Part shown: positions 34,076 to 42,408 of the stretch, one piece after another
Numbering within the stretch: position 1 is the stretch's first letter
How the letters are laid out: each line of letters opens with the position of its first letter
Assembly (NCBI GenBank): GCA_030535235.1
Contig: JAUNCL010000002.1
Location: 58,630-122,629 of the forward strand
DNA length: 64,000 nt
Direction: 5' to 3'
Origin: Bacillota bacterium
GTDB lineage: Bacteria > Bacillota > Clostridia > Oscillospirales > Oscillospiraceae
Position numbers and translations under genes: made by a program
The notes under the pieces: model-generated
What the model was told of the DNA's origin: nothing
Databases searched by the model: none
What the model saw: only the letters and a program-made list of their open reading frames with translations

Positions 34076-34224
34076 GGCTCCCCTGTGAGGGGAGCTGGCA
34101 ACCGAAGGCTGACTGAGGGGTGCTATCGTTGGGGATATTGCGTCGTACCGGTACGACGTAGAAACCGGCAGGATAGCACCCCACCACCGCCTCCGGCGGT
34201 CCCCCTCCCCTTGCAGGGGAGGCA
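34076..34224. repeat. Family A inverted pair with central palindrome (34076-34128 forward, 34171-34224 reverse)
   Basis: The outer arms are GGCTCCCCTGTGAGGGGAGC and its inverted partner. The inner edges GGGGTGCTATC / GATAGCACCCC also match each other exactly. The centre holds a perfect 18-bp palindrome, CGTCGTACCGGTACGACG (34141-34158). The structure is that of a miniature inverted-repeat element without a coding region. Confidence 0.85.
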
Positions 34225-34231
34225 TAGCATC

Positions 34232-34260
34232 TTGCCACGCTGTCTGAAATCCGGTACAAT
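34232..34260 (+). promoter_or_regulatory. tadA promoter
   Basis: TTGCCA (34232-34237), 17-base spacer, TACAAT (34255-34260). It starts eight bases after the end of the repeat pair. Confidence 0.75.
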
Positions 34261-34289
34261 AGAGAAAACCACCCAAGGAGGAAGCCCCC

Positions 34290-34763
34290 ATGGAACACAC
34301 CGACTACATGCGAGAAGCCCTGCTCCTGGCCCGGGAGGCTTACGAGGCCGGGGAGGTCCCGGTGGGCTGCGTCATCGTGAAGGACGGCCGCATCGTGGGC
34401 CGGGGGCGCAACCGGCGAGAGGAGAAGCAGTCCGCCCTCTCCCACGCCGAGCTGGAGGCCATCGACGACGCCTGCCGGACCCTGGGGGGCTGGCGACTGA
34501 AGGACACCAGCCTCTATGTGACCCTGGAGCCCTGCCCCATGTGCGCCGGGGGGATCATCTCCGCCCGGATCCCCGCTGTCTACTACGGGGCCAAGGACCG
34601 GGACTTCGGGGCCTGCGGCTCCATCCTGAACCTCTTTGAGGAGGCGTTCCGCCACCACCCCAAGATCGTGGGGCACATCCTGGAGGACGAGTGCAGGGCG
34701 CTGCTGCAAACCTTTTTTGCCCAGGTCCGGGAGAAAAGACCGGAAAACTTAAAGCTTTTGTAA
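34290..34763 (+). CDS. tadA: tRNA-specific adenosine deaminase
   Basis: Converts A34 of tRNA-Arg(ACG) to inosine; 157 aa. Zinc-deaminase motifs are complete: HAE (50-52 region, in SHAELEAID, which supplies the zinc His and catalytic Glu) and PCPMCAG with both zinc cysteines. ATG 34290 follows AAGGAGGAAG. Monocistronic between its own promoter and a terminator at 34854. No SRP RNA or dnaX follows, unlike the arrangement in Bacillus. Confidence 0.96.
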   Translation: MEHTDYMREALLLAREAYEAGEVPVGCVIVKDGRIVGRGRNRREEKQSALSHAELEAIDDACRTLGGWRLKDTSLYVTLEPCPMCAGGIISARIPAVYYGAKDRDFGACGSILNLFEEAFRHHPKIVGHILEDECRALLQTFFAQVREKRPENLKLL

Positions 34764-34853
34764 CATTTCTGGGCTTTTTTTGTAACATGTCTCTGTTATG
34801 ATACGCTTGCAAGAGTCAAGAAAGCTTCTTTTCATTTTTTAACCTTCCGAGAG

Positions 34854-34893
34854 CAAGGGCAGCGAGTGGTTTCCGCTGCCCTTGTCCTTTTTT
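34854..34893 (+). terminator. Terminator downstream of tadA
   Basis: CAAGGGCAGCG / CGCTGCCCTTG perfect 11-bp stem followed by TCCTTTTTT. Confidence 0.88.
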
Positions 34894-34900
34894 GTCCCCA

Positions 34901-34972
34901 TTGACATCCACCGCCCCCACGGGCATAATAAGAGAATAGAAATACAGGGACCCCGTCAGGGTCCCCTTTTTA
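34901..34972 (+). promoter_or_regulatory. EamA gene promoter with a terminator-like hairpin in the leader
   Basis: TTGACA (34901-34906), 17-base spacer, CATAAT (34924-34929). The predicted leader holds GGGACCC-CGTCA-GGGTCCC followed by CTTTTT (34947-34972), just before the ribosome site. This could be an attenuator; a large fraction of transcripts would end near base 35 to 40. Confidence 0.65.
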
Positions 34973-34984
34973 GGATGTGATGGA

Positions 34985-35872
34985 ATGCAGCCTGCTGTCA
35001 AGGGCCACCTGCTGGCCTTTCTCGCCGTGGTCATCTGGGGCATGACCTTTATTTCCTCCAAGGTCCTGGTGGGGCTTCTGGACCCCTACTGGTACATTGT
35101 CATCCGCTTTCTCATCGCCTGGGGCTTCCTCTTCCTTCTCTCCCCCAGGCCCATGAAGCTGCTGCCCAGGGCCCAGGAGGGGAGAGCCATCCTCTGCGGC
35201 ATCGCCGGGGTGACGCTCTACTATATCTTCCAGAACGTGGCGCTGGTGTACGGCACCGCCTCCAACACCGGGGTCATCACCGCCTCCTCTCCCCTGTTCA
35301 CCGCCCTGATCCTGTGGCTCTTCGGGCGAAAGGTAAAGCTCTCCCCCCTGTTCTTCCTGGGCTTCCTCCTGTGCATCGGCGGGGTGGCGGCCATCTCCTT
35401 CGGCGGAGGCGGCGGGGAGCTCCACCTGCTGGGGGACGCCTTCGCCCTGGCCTCGGCCGTGGCCTGGGGCATCTACTGCACCCTCATCGGCGGAACCGAG
35501 TCGTATGGGCTGTCGGAGCTTCAGATCACCCGGAAGGTCTTTTTCTGGGGGACGCTCCTCTCCTTCCCGGCGGCCCTCCTTCTGGGGGAGCCGGTGCCGG
35601 CGGAGACCTTCACCCAGGGGGGCCTGCCCTTCTGGGGCAACCTGCTCTTCGTGGCCCTGGGCTCCTCGGCCCTGTGCTACCTCTTCTGGGGCAAGGCCAC
35701 CAACCTCATCGGCGCGGTGACCACCAGCGTGTACCTCTACCTCATCCCCGTGGTGTCGGTGGTGGGCTCCGCCCTCATCCTGGGGGAGCCGGTGACTGTG
35801 GTGACGGTGGCCGCCATCGGCGCCATCTTCGTGGGGCTCTTCCTCTCCCAGAAGGGGAATGTGCCGGTGTGA
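34985..35872 (+). CDS. EamA/DMT-family transporter
   Basis: Drug/metabolite transporter superfamily permease, 295 aa, ten membrane helices in two EamA repeats (about 8-140 and 150-290). MTFISSKVLVG near the start and PLFTALILWLF in repeat 1 are typical. The substrate is not deducible. ATG 34985 has AGGATG upstream. Single gene; the terminator-like hairpin in its leader suggests conditional expression. Confidence 0.9.
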   Translation: MQPAVKGHLLAFLAVVIWGMTFISSKVLVGLLDPYWYIVIRFLIAWGFLFLLSPRPMKLLPRAQEGRAILCGIAGVTLYYIFQNVALVYGTASNTGVITASSPLFTALILWLFGRKVKLSPLFFLGFLLCIGGVAAISFGGGGGELHLLGDAFALASAVAWGIYCTLIGGTESYGLSELQITRKVFFWGTLLSFPAALLLGEPVPAETFTQGGLPFWGNLLFVALGSSALCYLFWGKATNLIGAVTTSVYLYLIPVVSVVGSALILGEPVTVVTVAAIGAIFVGLFLSQKGNVPV

Positions 35873-35930
35873 GTTTATTGACGGCGCAAGTAATGCCTCT
35901 ACACGAAAGGGTTGCTTTCCCTCTGAATCA

Positions 35931-35982
35931 AACAGACCCGCCGGGGACAACAACGGTCCCCGGCGGGTCTGTTTGCAGCATT
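35931..35982. repeat. Family C repeat, copy 1
   Basis: Arms AACAGACCCGCCGGGGAC and its exact complement, seven-base loop, then the tail TGCAGCATT. A second copy is at 43409-43459. Located between the convergent EamA and CoA-transferase genes. Confidence 0.88.
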
Positions 35983-35990
35983 CCGAACCC

Positions 35991-36010
35991 ATGCCCGTTC
36001 CCTGCATGGG
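35991..36010 (+). repeat. Family D repeat unit
   Basis: ATGCCCGTTCCCTGCATGGG; the same unit is at 56450-56470 (as part of a palindrome) and, inverted, at 32141-32158. Confidence 0.65.
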
Positions 36011-36019
36011 AAGCCCATC

Positions 36020-36051
36020 AAAAAAGCCTCCCCGGATCGGGGAGGCTTTTG
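36020..36051. terminator. Bidirectional terminator between EamA and CoA-transferase genes
   Basis: AAAAAAGCCTCCCC-GGAT-CGGGGAGGCTTTT. The T-run is stronger for the minus strand (CoA-transferase). Confidence 0.85.
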
Positions 36052-36080
36052 AAAATCGTATGTCGTTGAGACAGGGTGGA

Positions 36081-37421
36081 TTACCGCTTGTTGGAGCGTC
36101 TCCAGATGCCCATCTTCTCTGCGTCCTTGATCAGCTCGTCGCGGAACTGGGGGTGAGCGATGGAGATGATCTTGTCGGCGCGCTCCCAGGTGTTCAGGCC
36201 CTTCAGGTTGATCATGCCGTACTCGGTGACCAGGTACTGAACGGTGGAACGGGGGTCGGTGCAGATGGAGCCGTTGGTCAGGGTGGGGACGATGCGGCTC
36301 TTCAGGTTGCCGTTCTTGTCGGTCATGGTGGAGGACAGGCAGATGAAGGACTTACCGCCGTTGGACAGGTAAGCGCCCATGACGAAGTCCAGCTGGCCGC
36401 CGGTGCCGGAGATGTGCTTGATGCCGGCGGACTCGGCGTTCACCTGACCGAACAGGTCCAGGTCCACGATGTTGTTGATGGAGATGAACTTGTCCAGCTG
36501 AGCGATGACGCGGACGTCGTTGGTGTAGTCAACGGGAGCGCCCAGGACATCGGGGTTCTTGTTGACGTAGTCATACAGCTTCTTGGTGCCGGCGGCGAAG
36601 GCGAAGACCTGACGGCCATAGTCCAGAGTCTTGTTCTTGCCGTTGATCTTGCCGGCCTTGGCGATGTCAACGAAGGCGTCGACATACATCTCGGTGTGGA
36701 CGCCCAGGTCCTTCAGGTCGGACTCAGCGATCAGAGCGCCGACGGTGTTGGGCATGCCGCCGATACCCAGCTGCAGGCAGGCGCCGTTGGGGATCTCGGG
36801 CACGATCAGGTTGGCCACGGTGCGGTCCACGTCGGTGGGGGGCACGGAGCCCAGCTCGGGGATGGAGGGGTTGTCGCCTTCCACGACCATGGTGACATCC
36901 TGGATGTTGACCTCGGTCTTGTACAGGCCGTAGACCTGGGGCATATTCTCGTTGACCTCAACGATGATGCACTTGGCGCGGGCGCACATGTCATACAGGT
37001 GGGAGGGAGCCAGGGACAGGGAGAAGTTGCCGTGCTCGTCCATGGGGGGAACCTGCATCATGACCACGTCCACGGGGTCCAGGTTCTCGCGATAGAAGCG
37101 GGGCAGCTCGGAGTATCTCATGGGAGAGAACCAGCCCATGCCCTTGCCGATGATCTTGCGGTCAATGCCGGAGCAGTGCCAGGAGTGCCAGGCGAAGTGC
37201 TCGCCGGCGTCGTCGGCCTTGGCGATCTCGGGCATCCACATGGTGACGCCGCCGCGGACCTTGACGTCCTCCAGCTCATTCTGGCGGGCGGCCAGGGCCT
37301 TGTCCAGAGCCACGGGGTGGTTGGTGCACCAGGTGTAGTCCACCCAGTCACCGGACTTGACGACCTTGACGGCCTCTTCGGCGGTGGTCAGCTTGCTGTT
37401 GTACAGTGCCTGAAAATCCAT
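36081..37421 (-). CDS. but: Butyryl-CoA:acetate CoA-transferase (acetyl-CoA hydrolase/transferase family)
   Basis: Moves CoA from butyryl-CoA to acetate, the last step of butyrate production in many gut Clostridia; 446 aa. [28 protein letters not shown] and the [20 protein letters not shown] segment, whose Glu is the expected CoA-thioester-forming residue, agree with But-type proteins. 4-hydroxybutyrate CoA-transferase is the close alternative; But is favoured by hbd/crt in the neighbourhood and the C-terminal IWRRSN. ATG 37421 follows AAAAGGAG. Promoter TTGACA-17-TAAACT upstream. Monocistronic. Confidence 0.85.
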   Translation of the reverse strand: MDFQALYNSKLTTAEEAVKVVKSGDWVDYTWCTNHPVALDKALAARQNELEDVKVRGGVTMWMPEIAKADDAGEHFAWHSWHCSGIDRKIIGKGMGWFSPMRYSELPRFYRENLDPVDVVMMQVPPMDEHGNFSLSLAPSHLYDMCARAKCIIVEVNENMPQVYGLYKTEVNIQDVTMVVEGDNPSIPELGSVPPTDVDRTVANLIVPEIPNGACLQLGIGGMPNTVGALIAESDLKDLGVHTEMYVDAFVDIAKAGKINGKNKTLDYGRQVFAFAAGTKKLYDYVNKNPDVLGAPVDYTNDVRVIAQLDKFISINNIVDLDLFGQVNAESAGIKHISGTGGQLDFVMGAYLSNGGKSFICLSSTMTDKNGNLKSRIVPTLTNGSICTDPRSTVQYLVTEYGMINLKGLNTWERADKIISIAHPQFRDELIKDAEKMGIWRRSNKR

Positions 37422-37484
37422 CGTTTTAGTCTCCTTTTCAAAAAATAAAAGAATGAAAAATGGGGTAAAAAAATAATCACGCTC

Positions 37485-37513
37485 AGTTTAACGGCCGAGT
37501 CAAAAAATGTCAA
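37485..37513 (-). promoter_or_regulatory. but promoter
   Basis: On the minus strand TTGACA (37513-37508), 17-base spacer, TAAACT (37490-37485). The other half of this 316-base gap is the xpt leader: it has a CCGGGG-AAG-CCCCGG hairpin at 37594-37608 and a T-run near 37620, but no recognised purine riboswitch or PurR box. Confidence 0.75.
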
Positions 37514-37737
37514 GAAAAACTGTGCTTTTTCCCGAATTTTCGAGCTTTCTTTTTCCCCATGGAAAAACCTGTCGTAAAATGACACAAAAACCTCCGGGGA
37601 AGCCCCGGGTTTTCCGTGATTTTTTTGTTGTCATTCCCATCTTGAAAGGGGTCACGAGATGCAGTAGAATTAAGTATTACCACAGGAAAGAAACTGCGCC
37701 CAGGCGCGTGAAATTCAGACAGAGAGGGGACTTTGCG

Positions 37738-38322
37738 TTGGAAAAGCTGAAAGAGCGTATTCGTGAAGAGGGAAAGATCCGGGGGAGCAACGAGATCCTG
37801 AAGGTGGACAGCTTTCTGAACCACCAGATGGACGTGGCCTTCCTGGAGGAGATCGGACAGGCCTTCCGGGACCGGTTTGCCGACTGTCAGGTGGACCGCA
37901 TCCTGACCATCGAGGCCTCAGGCATCGCCATTGCCTACGGGGCGGCCCGGGCCTTCGGCAACCTGCCGCTGGTCTTTGCCAAGAAGAACAAGACCAAGAA
38001 CATCGCCGGGGATGTGTACATCAGCCAGGTGGAGTCCTTCACCCAGAGCAAGCGCCCCTATAACATTTTCGTCTCCAAGGACTTCCTCCACGCCGGGGAA
38101 AAGGTCCTCATCATCGACGATTTCCTGGCCAACGGCAGCGCCCTCCACGCCCTCATCGAGATCGTCCGCCAGGCCGGCGCCGAGGTGGTGGGGGCAGGCA
38201 TCGTGATCGAGAAGGCCTTCCAGCCCGGCGGCGAGCTCCTCCGGGGTGAGGGCGTCCGGGTGGAGTCCCTGGCCCGGATCCAGTCCATGAGCGAGGAGAC
38301 CGGCGTGGTCTTCTGCGACTGA
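37738..38322 (+). CDS. xpt: Xanthine phosphoribosyltransferase (TTG start)
   Basis: Converts xanthine and PRPP to XMP in purine salvage; 194 aa, the same length as B. subtilis Xpt. The PRPP motif is VLIIDDFLANGSA, and VFAKKNKTKNI with the N-terminal SFLNHQMD is typical. TTG 37738 is chosen because GAGAGGGGA precedes it and it yields the family N terminus (EKLKERIREEGK); the frame is open far upstream without a site. It lies just before the Bmp-type nucleoside transporter genes, forming a salvage unit. Confidence 0.94.
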   Translation: MEKLKERIREEGKIRGSNEILKVDSFLNHQMDVAFLEEIGQAFRDRFADCQVDRILTIEASGIAIAYGAARAFGNLPLVFAKKNKTKNIAGDVYISQVESFTQSKRPYNIFVSKDFLHAGEKVLIIDDFLANGSALHALIEIVRQAGAEVVGAGIVIEKAFQPGGELLRGEGVRVESLARIQSMSEETGVVFCD

Positions 38323-38418
38323 GGGGGGGTGAACCCCCCCGCCCGTTCCATTCATTCCGGCGTCTGCCGTTATGAAGCCGCAGCCAGCGGCAAATAAATA
38401 ATAGGAGGAATCCAAACA

Positions 38419-39582
38419 ATGAAAAAGCGTATTCTTGCTCTGCTCATGGCCGGCCTGCTGACCATGGGCCTGGCCGCCTGCGGCGGCGACACCTCCGGCG
38501 AGACGGAAGAGCCCAGCGGCGAGGCCGCTGAGACCGCCGGCATCGCCGCAGAGGACCTGAAGGTGGGCCTCATCCTGGTGGGGGAAGCCGCCGACGCCTA
38601 TAACAAGAACCACATCGAGGGCATGCAGGCCGCCTGCGAGACCCTGGGCCTGGACTATGACACCCAGGTGGTGGTGAAGGCCAACATCGGCGAGGACTCC
38701 ACCTGCGCCGACGCCATCGGCGAGCTGATCGACGCCGGCTGCCAGGCCATCTTTGCCAACTCCTTCGGCCATGAGCAGTACATGGTGGAGTTTGCTCCCG
38801 ACTATCCCGAGATCCAGTTCTGCCACGCCACCGGCTTCCAGAGCGCCAGCGACGAACTGGACAACACCCACAACTACTTCTCCAAGATCTATGAGGCCCG
38901 CTACCTGTCCGGCATCGCCGCCGGTCTGAAGACCGAGAGCAACGTCCTGGGCTATGTGGCCGCCAAGCCCTACGCCGAGGTCATCTCCGGCTACACCGCC
39001 TTCTATCTGGGCGCCAGAAGCGTGAACCCCGACGTGACCATGCTGGTCAACTACACCAACGAGTGGTCCGACGCCACCAAGGAAGCCACCAACGCCCAGG
39101 CTCTGATCGACCAGGGCTGCGACGTGATCTCCCAGCACTCCGACACCTCCGCCCCCGCCACCACCGCCGAGACCAACGGCGTCTTCGCCGTGGGCTACAA
39201 CGACGACATGATCTCCGTGGCCCCCAACGCCGCCCTGGTCTCCGCCCGCATCAACTGGGGCGCTTACTATGAGTACGCCCTGAACTGCCTGCTGGCCGGC
39301 GAGGCCATCGACCAGGATTGGTGCGGCAGCTACGCCGAGGGCGCCTGCTACCTGTCCGACCTGAACGAGGCCGTCATCGCTGACGGCACCAAGGAGGCCA
39401 TCGAGGCCGCCGCCGCCGGCATCGCCGACGGGTCTGTCCAGGTCTTTGCCGGTCCTCTCCACGGCGTGAACGCCGACGGCGAGGAGCTGAACCTGGCTGA
39501 GGGCGAGTTCTACGCCGAGAATGAGAACTCCTCCGCCCCCTCCTTTGCTTATATTATTGACGGCATCACCGTCCTGTCCTGA
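38419..39582 (+). CDS. BMP-family (BmpA/NupN) nucleoside-binding lipoprotein
   Basis: Extracytoplasmic binding protein of a nucleoside ABC importer; 387 aa. A lipoprotein signal peptide ends at the lipobox LAAC (Cys21), followed by an acidic linker. LKVGLILVGEAADAYNKNHIEG begins the periplasmic-binding fold at about 45. ATG 38419 follows TAGGAGGAATC. Transported substrate is expected to be purine nucleosides, given the family and xpt upstream. A hairpin (39601) separates it from the ATPase gene, as in many ABC operons where the binding protein is made in excess. Confidence 0.93.
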   Translation: MKKRILALLMAGLLTMGLAACGGDTSGETEEPSGEAAETAGIAAEDLKVGLILVGEAADAYNKNHIEGMQAACETLGLDYDTQVVVKANIGEDSTCADAIGELIDAGCQAIFANSFGHEQYMVEFAPDYPEIQFCHATGFQSASDELDNTHNYFSKIYEARYLSGIAAGLKTESNVLGYVAAKPYAEVISGYTAFYLGARSVNPDVTMLVNYTNEWSDATKEATNAQALIDQGCDVISQHSDTSAPATTAETNGVFAVGYNDDMISVAPNAALVSARINWGAYYEYALNCLLAGEAIDQDWCGSYAEGACYLSDLNEAVIADGTKEAIEAAAAGIADGSVQVFAGPLHGVNADGEELNLAEGEFYAENENSSAPSFAYIIDGITVLS

Positions 39583-39600
39583 GTTTTACCGGGATCTCCC

Positions 39601-39630
39601 GTGCATCCCTGCTCCCCGGCAGGGGTGCAC
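39601..39630 (+). terminator. Partial terminator / mRNA-stabilising hairpin in the Bmp operon
   Basis: GTGCATCCCTGC-TCCCCG-GCAGGGGTGCAC, 12-bp stem, followed by GGGGTTCCTTT: no clean T-run, so read-through with 3'-end protection is the likely role. Confidence 0.6.
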
Positions 39631-39749
39631 GGGGTTCCTTTCCCGGGAAACGGCGCAGGAAAGCCAGCGGACCGCCGCCGGTTTTCCTGTGTCCTTTCCA
39701 GACCCATAAAAGAGAAACGAAGAGAAGAGAAAAGAAAGAGGTGAATCTC

Positions 39750-41297
39750 TTGCAGTCAGTCAACGCCGTGGAACTGCGGAACGTGACCAAGACCTTTGGC
39801 AGCGTGGTGGCCAACAACAACGTGAGCCTGTCCATCAAAAAGGGAGAGATCCTGGCCCTTTTGGGTGAGAACGGCAGCGGCAAGACCACCCTGATGAATA
39901 TGCTGGCGGGCATCTATTTCCCCGACAACGGACAGATCCTGGTGGACGGGAAGGAGGCAGCCATCCGCTCCCCCAAGGACGCCCTGGACCTGAAGATCGG
40001 CATGATCCACCAGCACTTCAAGCTGGTGGATGTGTTCACCGCCGCGGAGAACATCGTGCTGGGCCTGAAGGAGAAGGGGAAGTTTGACCGGAAGGCCATC
40101 TCCCGGCAGATCCGGGAGATCAGCGCCCGGTACGGCTTCGACCTGGACCCGGACAAGAAGATCTACGACATGGCCGTCTCGGAAAAGCAGACGGTGGAGA
40201 TCATCAAGGTCCTCTACCGGGGGGCCGACATCCTTATCCTGGACGAGCCCACCGCCGTCCTGACCCCCCAGGAGACAGAGAAGCTCTTCGCCGTCCTGCG
40301 GAACATGAAGGCCGACGGCAAGGCCATCGTCATCATCACCCACAAGCTCAACGAGGTCATGGCCATCTCCGACCGGGTGTCCATCCTCCGCAAGGGGGAG
40401 TATATCGACACCGTGGAGACCCGCACCACCAACTCCCAGGCCCTCACCGACATGATGGTGGGCCGGGCTGTGACCCTGAACATCGACCGGCCCCAGCCGG
40501 AGAACCCCCAGCGGCGGCTGGTGGTGAAGGACCTGACCTGCCTGGACGGCCAGGGGGTCAAGGTCCTGGACGGGGTCTCCTTCTCCGCCATGGGCGGGGA
40601 GATCCTGGGCATTGCCGGCATCGCCGGCTCCGGCCAGAAGGAGCTGTGCGAGGCCATCGCCGGCCTCCACCCGGTCTCCAGCGGCCAGATCCTCTACAGC
40701 AATCCCAGGGACCCGGACCAGGTGGAGTCCCTGGTGGGCCGCTCCCCCATGGAGATCCGGAACCTGGGGGTGAGCCTGGCCTTCGTCCCCGAGGACCGGC
40801 TGGGCATGGGCCTGGTGGGCTCCATGGGCATGACCGGCAACATGATGCTGAAAAGCTACGACCGGGGCGGCCGCTTCTTCCCGGACACCAAGCCCTTCCG
40901 CACCCTGGCCGAGGAGATCCGGGAAAAGCTGGAGGTGGTCACCCCCAGCATCAACACCCCCGTCCGGAAGCTCTCCGGCGGCAACGTCCAGAAGGTGCTG
41001 GTGGGCCGTGAGATCGCCTCCGCCCCCGCCCTGCTCATGGCCGCCTACCCGGTGCGGGGCCTGGACATCAACGCCTCCTACACCATCTACCGCCTGCTCA
41101 ACGAGCAAAAGGCCAAGGGTGTGGCGGTGATCTACGTGGGCGAGGACCTGGACGTACTGCTGGAGCTGTGCGACCGGATCCTGGTCCTGTGCGGCGGCAA
41201 GGTCAGCGGCATCGCCGACGGCCGCACCGTGACCAAGGAAGAGATCGGCCTGATGATGACCCAAGTGGGGGAGGTGCGCGACCATGACGGAACGTAA
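39750..41297 (+). CDS. nupO: Nucleoside ABC transporter ATPase (NupO-like, two ATPase domains)
   Basis: About 515 aa with two fused ABC domains. Domain 1 has Walker A GENGSGKTT and Walker B ILILDEPTAVLTPQE, with a degenerate signature (VSEKQ). Domain 2 has GIAGSGQKE, an intact signature LSGGN and a poor Walker B (LLMAAYPVRGLD). This asymmetry is normal for the family. TTG 39750 fits the AGAGGTG site better than GTG 39741. The 3' end overlaps the first permease gene by 14 bases. Confidence 0.92.
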   Translation: MQSVNAVELRNVTKTFGSVVANNNVSLSIKKGEILALLGENGSGKTTLMNMLAGIYFPDNGQILVDGKEAAIRSPKDALDLKIGMIHQHFKLVDVFTAAENIVLGLKEKGKFDRKAISRQIREISARYGFDLDPDKKIYDMAVSEKQTVEIIKVLYRGADILILDEPTAVLTPQETEKLFAVLRNMKADGKAIVIITHKLNEVMAISDRVSILRKGEYIDTVETRTTNSQALTDMMVGRAVTLNIDRPQPENPQRRLVVKDLTCLDGQGVKVLDGVSFSAMGGEILGIAGIAGSGQKELCEAIAGLHPVSSGQILYSNPRDPDQVESLVGRSPMEIRNLGVSLAFVPEDRLGMGLVGSMGMTGNMMLKSYDRGGRFFPDTKPFRTLAEEIREKLEVVTPSINTPVRKLSGGNVQKVLVGREIASAPALLMAAYPVRGLDINASYTIYRLLNEQKAKGVAVIYVGEDLDVLLELCDRILVLCGGKVSGIADGRTVTKEEIGLMMTQVGEVRDHDGT

Positions 41298-42408
41298 GCA
41301 CAGCCAGCGGGAGCCCCTGGTCCGCCTGGCCAAGCGGGAGGACCTGAGCCGGGGGAAGAAGTGGGCCATCCGCCTGGGGGCCATCCTGCTGGCTCTGGTG
41401 GTGGGCTCCCTGTTCATCCTGGTGCTGGGGCACAACCCCCTGGCGGTCTATCAGGAGATCCTCACCGGTTCCCTGGGGGGACCCTCCGCCCGGCGGGTCA
41501 CCGTCCGGCTGGCCATCCCCCTGCTGGGGGCCGCCCTGGCCATCGCCCCCGCCTTTAAGATGAAGTTCTGGAACATCGGCGCCGAGGGCCAGATCATGGC
41601 CGGCGCCATCGGGGCCACCTACTTTGCCCTGTTCTGGGGAGACACCCTTCCCAAGCCCGTCCTCCTGCCGGTGATGGCCCTGGCCAGCATCGTGGTGGGC
41701 GGCATCTGGGGCCTGATCCCCGCCTTCTTCAAGGCCCGGTGGGGCACCAACGAGACCCTGTTCACCCTGATGCTCAACTACATCGCCCTGGGCATTGAGA
41801 GCTATTTGCAGAACGGCCCCTGGAAGGACCCCTCCGGCACGGGCTTCCCCATTATTGCCCGGTTTGGTGAGAGCGCCCGGCTGCCCAAGGTCTTCGGGGT
41901 CCACGTGGGCTGGATCATTGTGCTGCTGCTCACGGTAGGGATTTTCGTCTACATGAAGTACAGCAAGCACGGCTACGAGATCTCCGTGGTGGGCGAGAGC
42001 GAGAGCACCGCCCGCTACGCCGGCATGAACGTGAGGAAGATCATCATGCGCACCATGTTCCTCTCCGGCGCCATTGCCGGTCTCATGGGCTTCCTGGTGG
42101 TGTCCGGCGCGGACTACACCCTGAACACCGGCACCTCCGGCGGCGTGGGCTTCACCGCCATTATCGTGGCCTGGCTGGCCCACCTGAACCCCTTCGCCAT
42201 GGTTCTCATTGCCGGTCTGCTGGCAGTGCTCACCAAGGGCTCCAACGCCATCCAGACCAGCTTCAAGATCCCCGCCTCGGCGGCGGACGTGCTCTCGGCC
42301 ATCATCCTGTTCTTCATGCTGGGCTGCGAGTTCTTCATCAACTACCGGCTGATCTTCCGGCGCAGCGGCTCCGCCGCCCCGGAGAAAGGAGGGGACGGAA
42401 ATGAATAA
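41284..42408 (+). CDS. nupP: Nucleoside ABC transporter permease (NupP-like)
   Basis: Branched-chain/sugar-type ABC permease, 374 aa, about nine membrane helices. KFWNIGAEGQIMAGAIGAT is the family signature near residue 95, and GMNVRKIIMRTMFLSGAIAGL is the coupling-helix region. ATG 41284 lies inside the end of the ATPase gene. Its own end overlaps the next permease by eight bases, so all three are translationally coupled. Confidence 0.93.
   Translation: MTERKHSQREPLVRLAKREDLSRGKKWAIRLGAILLALVVGSLFILVLGHNPLAVYQEILTGSLGGPSARRVTVRLAIPLLGAALAIAPAFKMKFWNIGAEGQIMAGAIGATYFALFWGDTLPKPVLLPVMALASIVVGGIWGLIPAFFKARWGTNETLFTLMLNYIALGIESYLQNGPWKDPSGTGFPIIARFGESARLPKVFGVHVGWIIVLLLTVGIFVYMKYSKHGYEISVVGESESTARYAGMNVRKIIMRTMFLSGAIAGLMGFLVVSGADYTLNTGTSGGVGFTAIIVAWLAHLNPFAMVLIAGLLAVLTKGSNAIQTSFKIPASAADVLSAIILFFMLGCEFFINYRLIFRRSGSAAPEKGGDGNE

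Noticed and set aside
33806..34289. CRISPR array in the repeat-rich flippase-tadA gap
   Set aside because: Repeats are diverged, inverted to one another and not evenly spaced; no cas genes.
35859..37448. A 529-codon plus-strand frame over the CoA-transferase gene
   Set aside because: Shadow of the minus-strand but gene; Val/Asp/Gly/His-rich and without family features.
37514..37737. Purine riboswitch or PurR box ahead of xpt
   Set aside because: The conserved purine aptamer core is absent and no paired PurR-like motifs were seen; only an ordinary GC hairpin and T-run.
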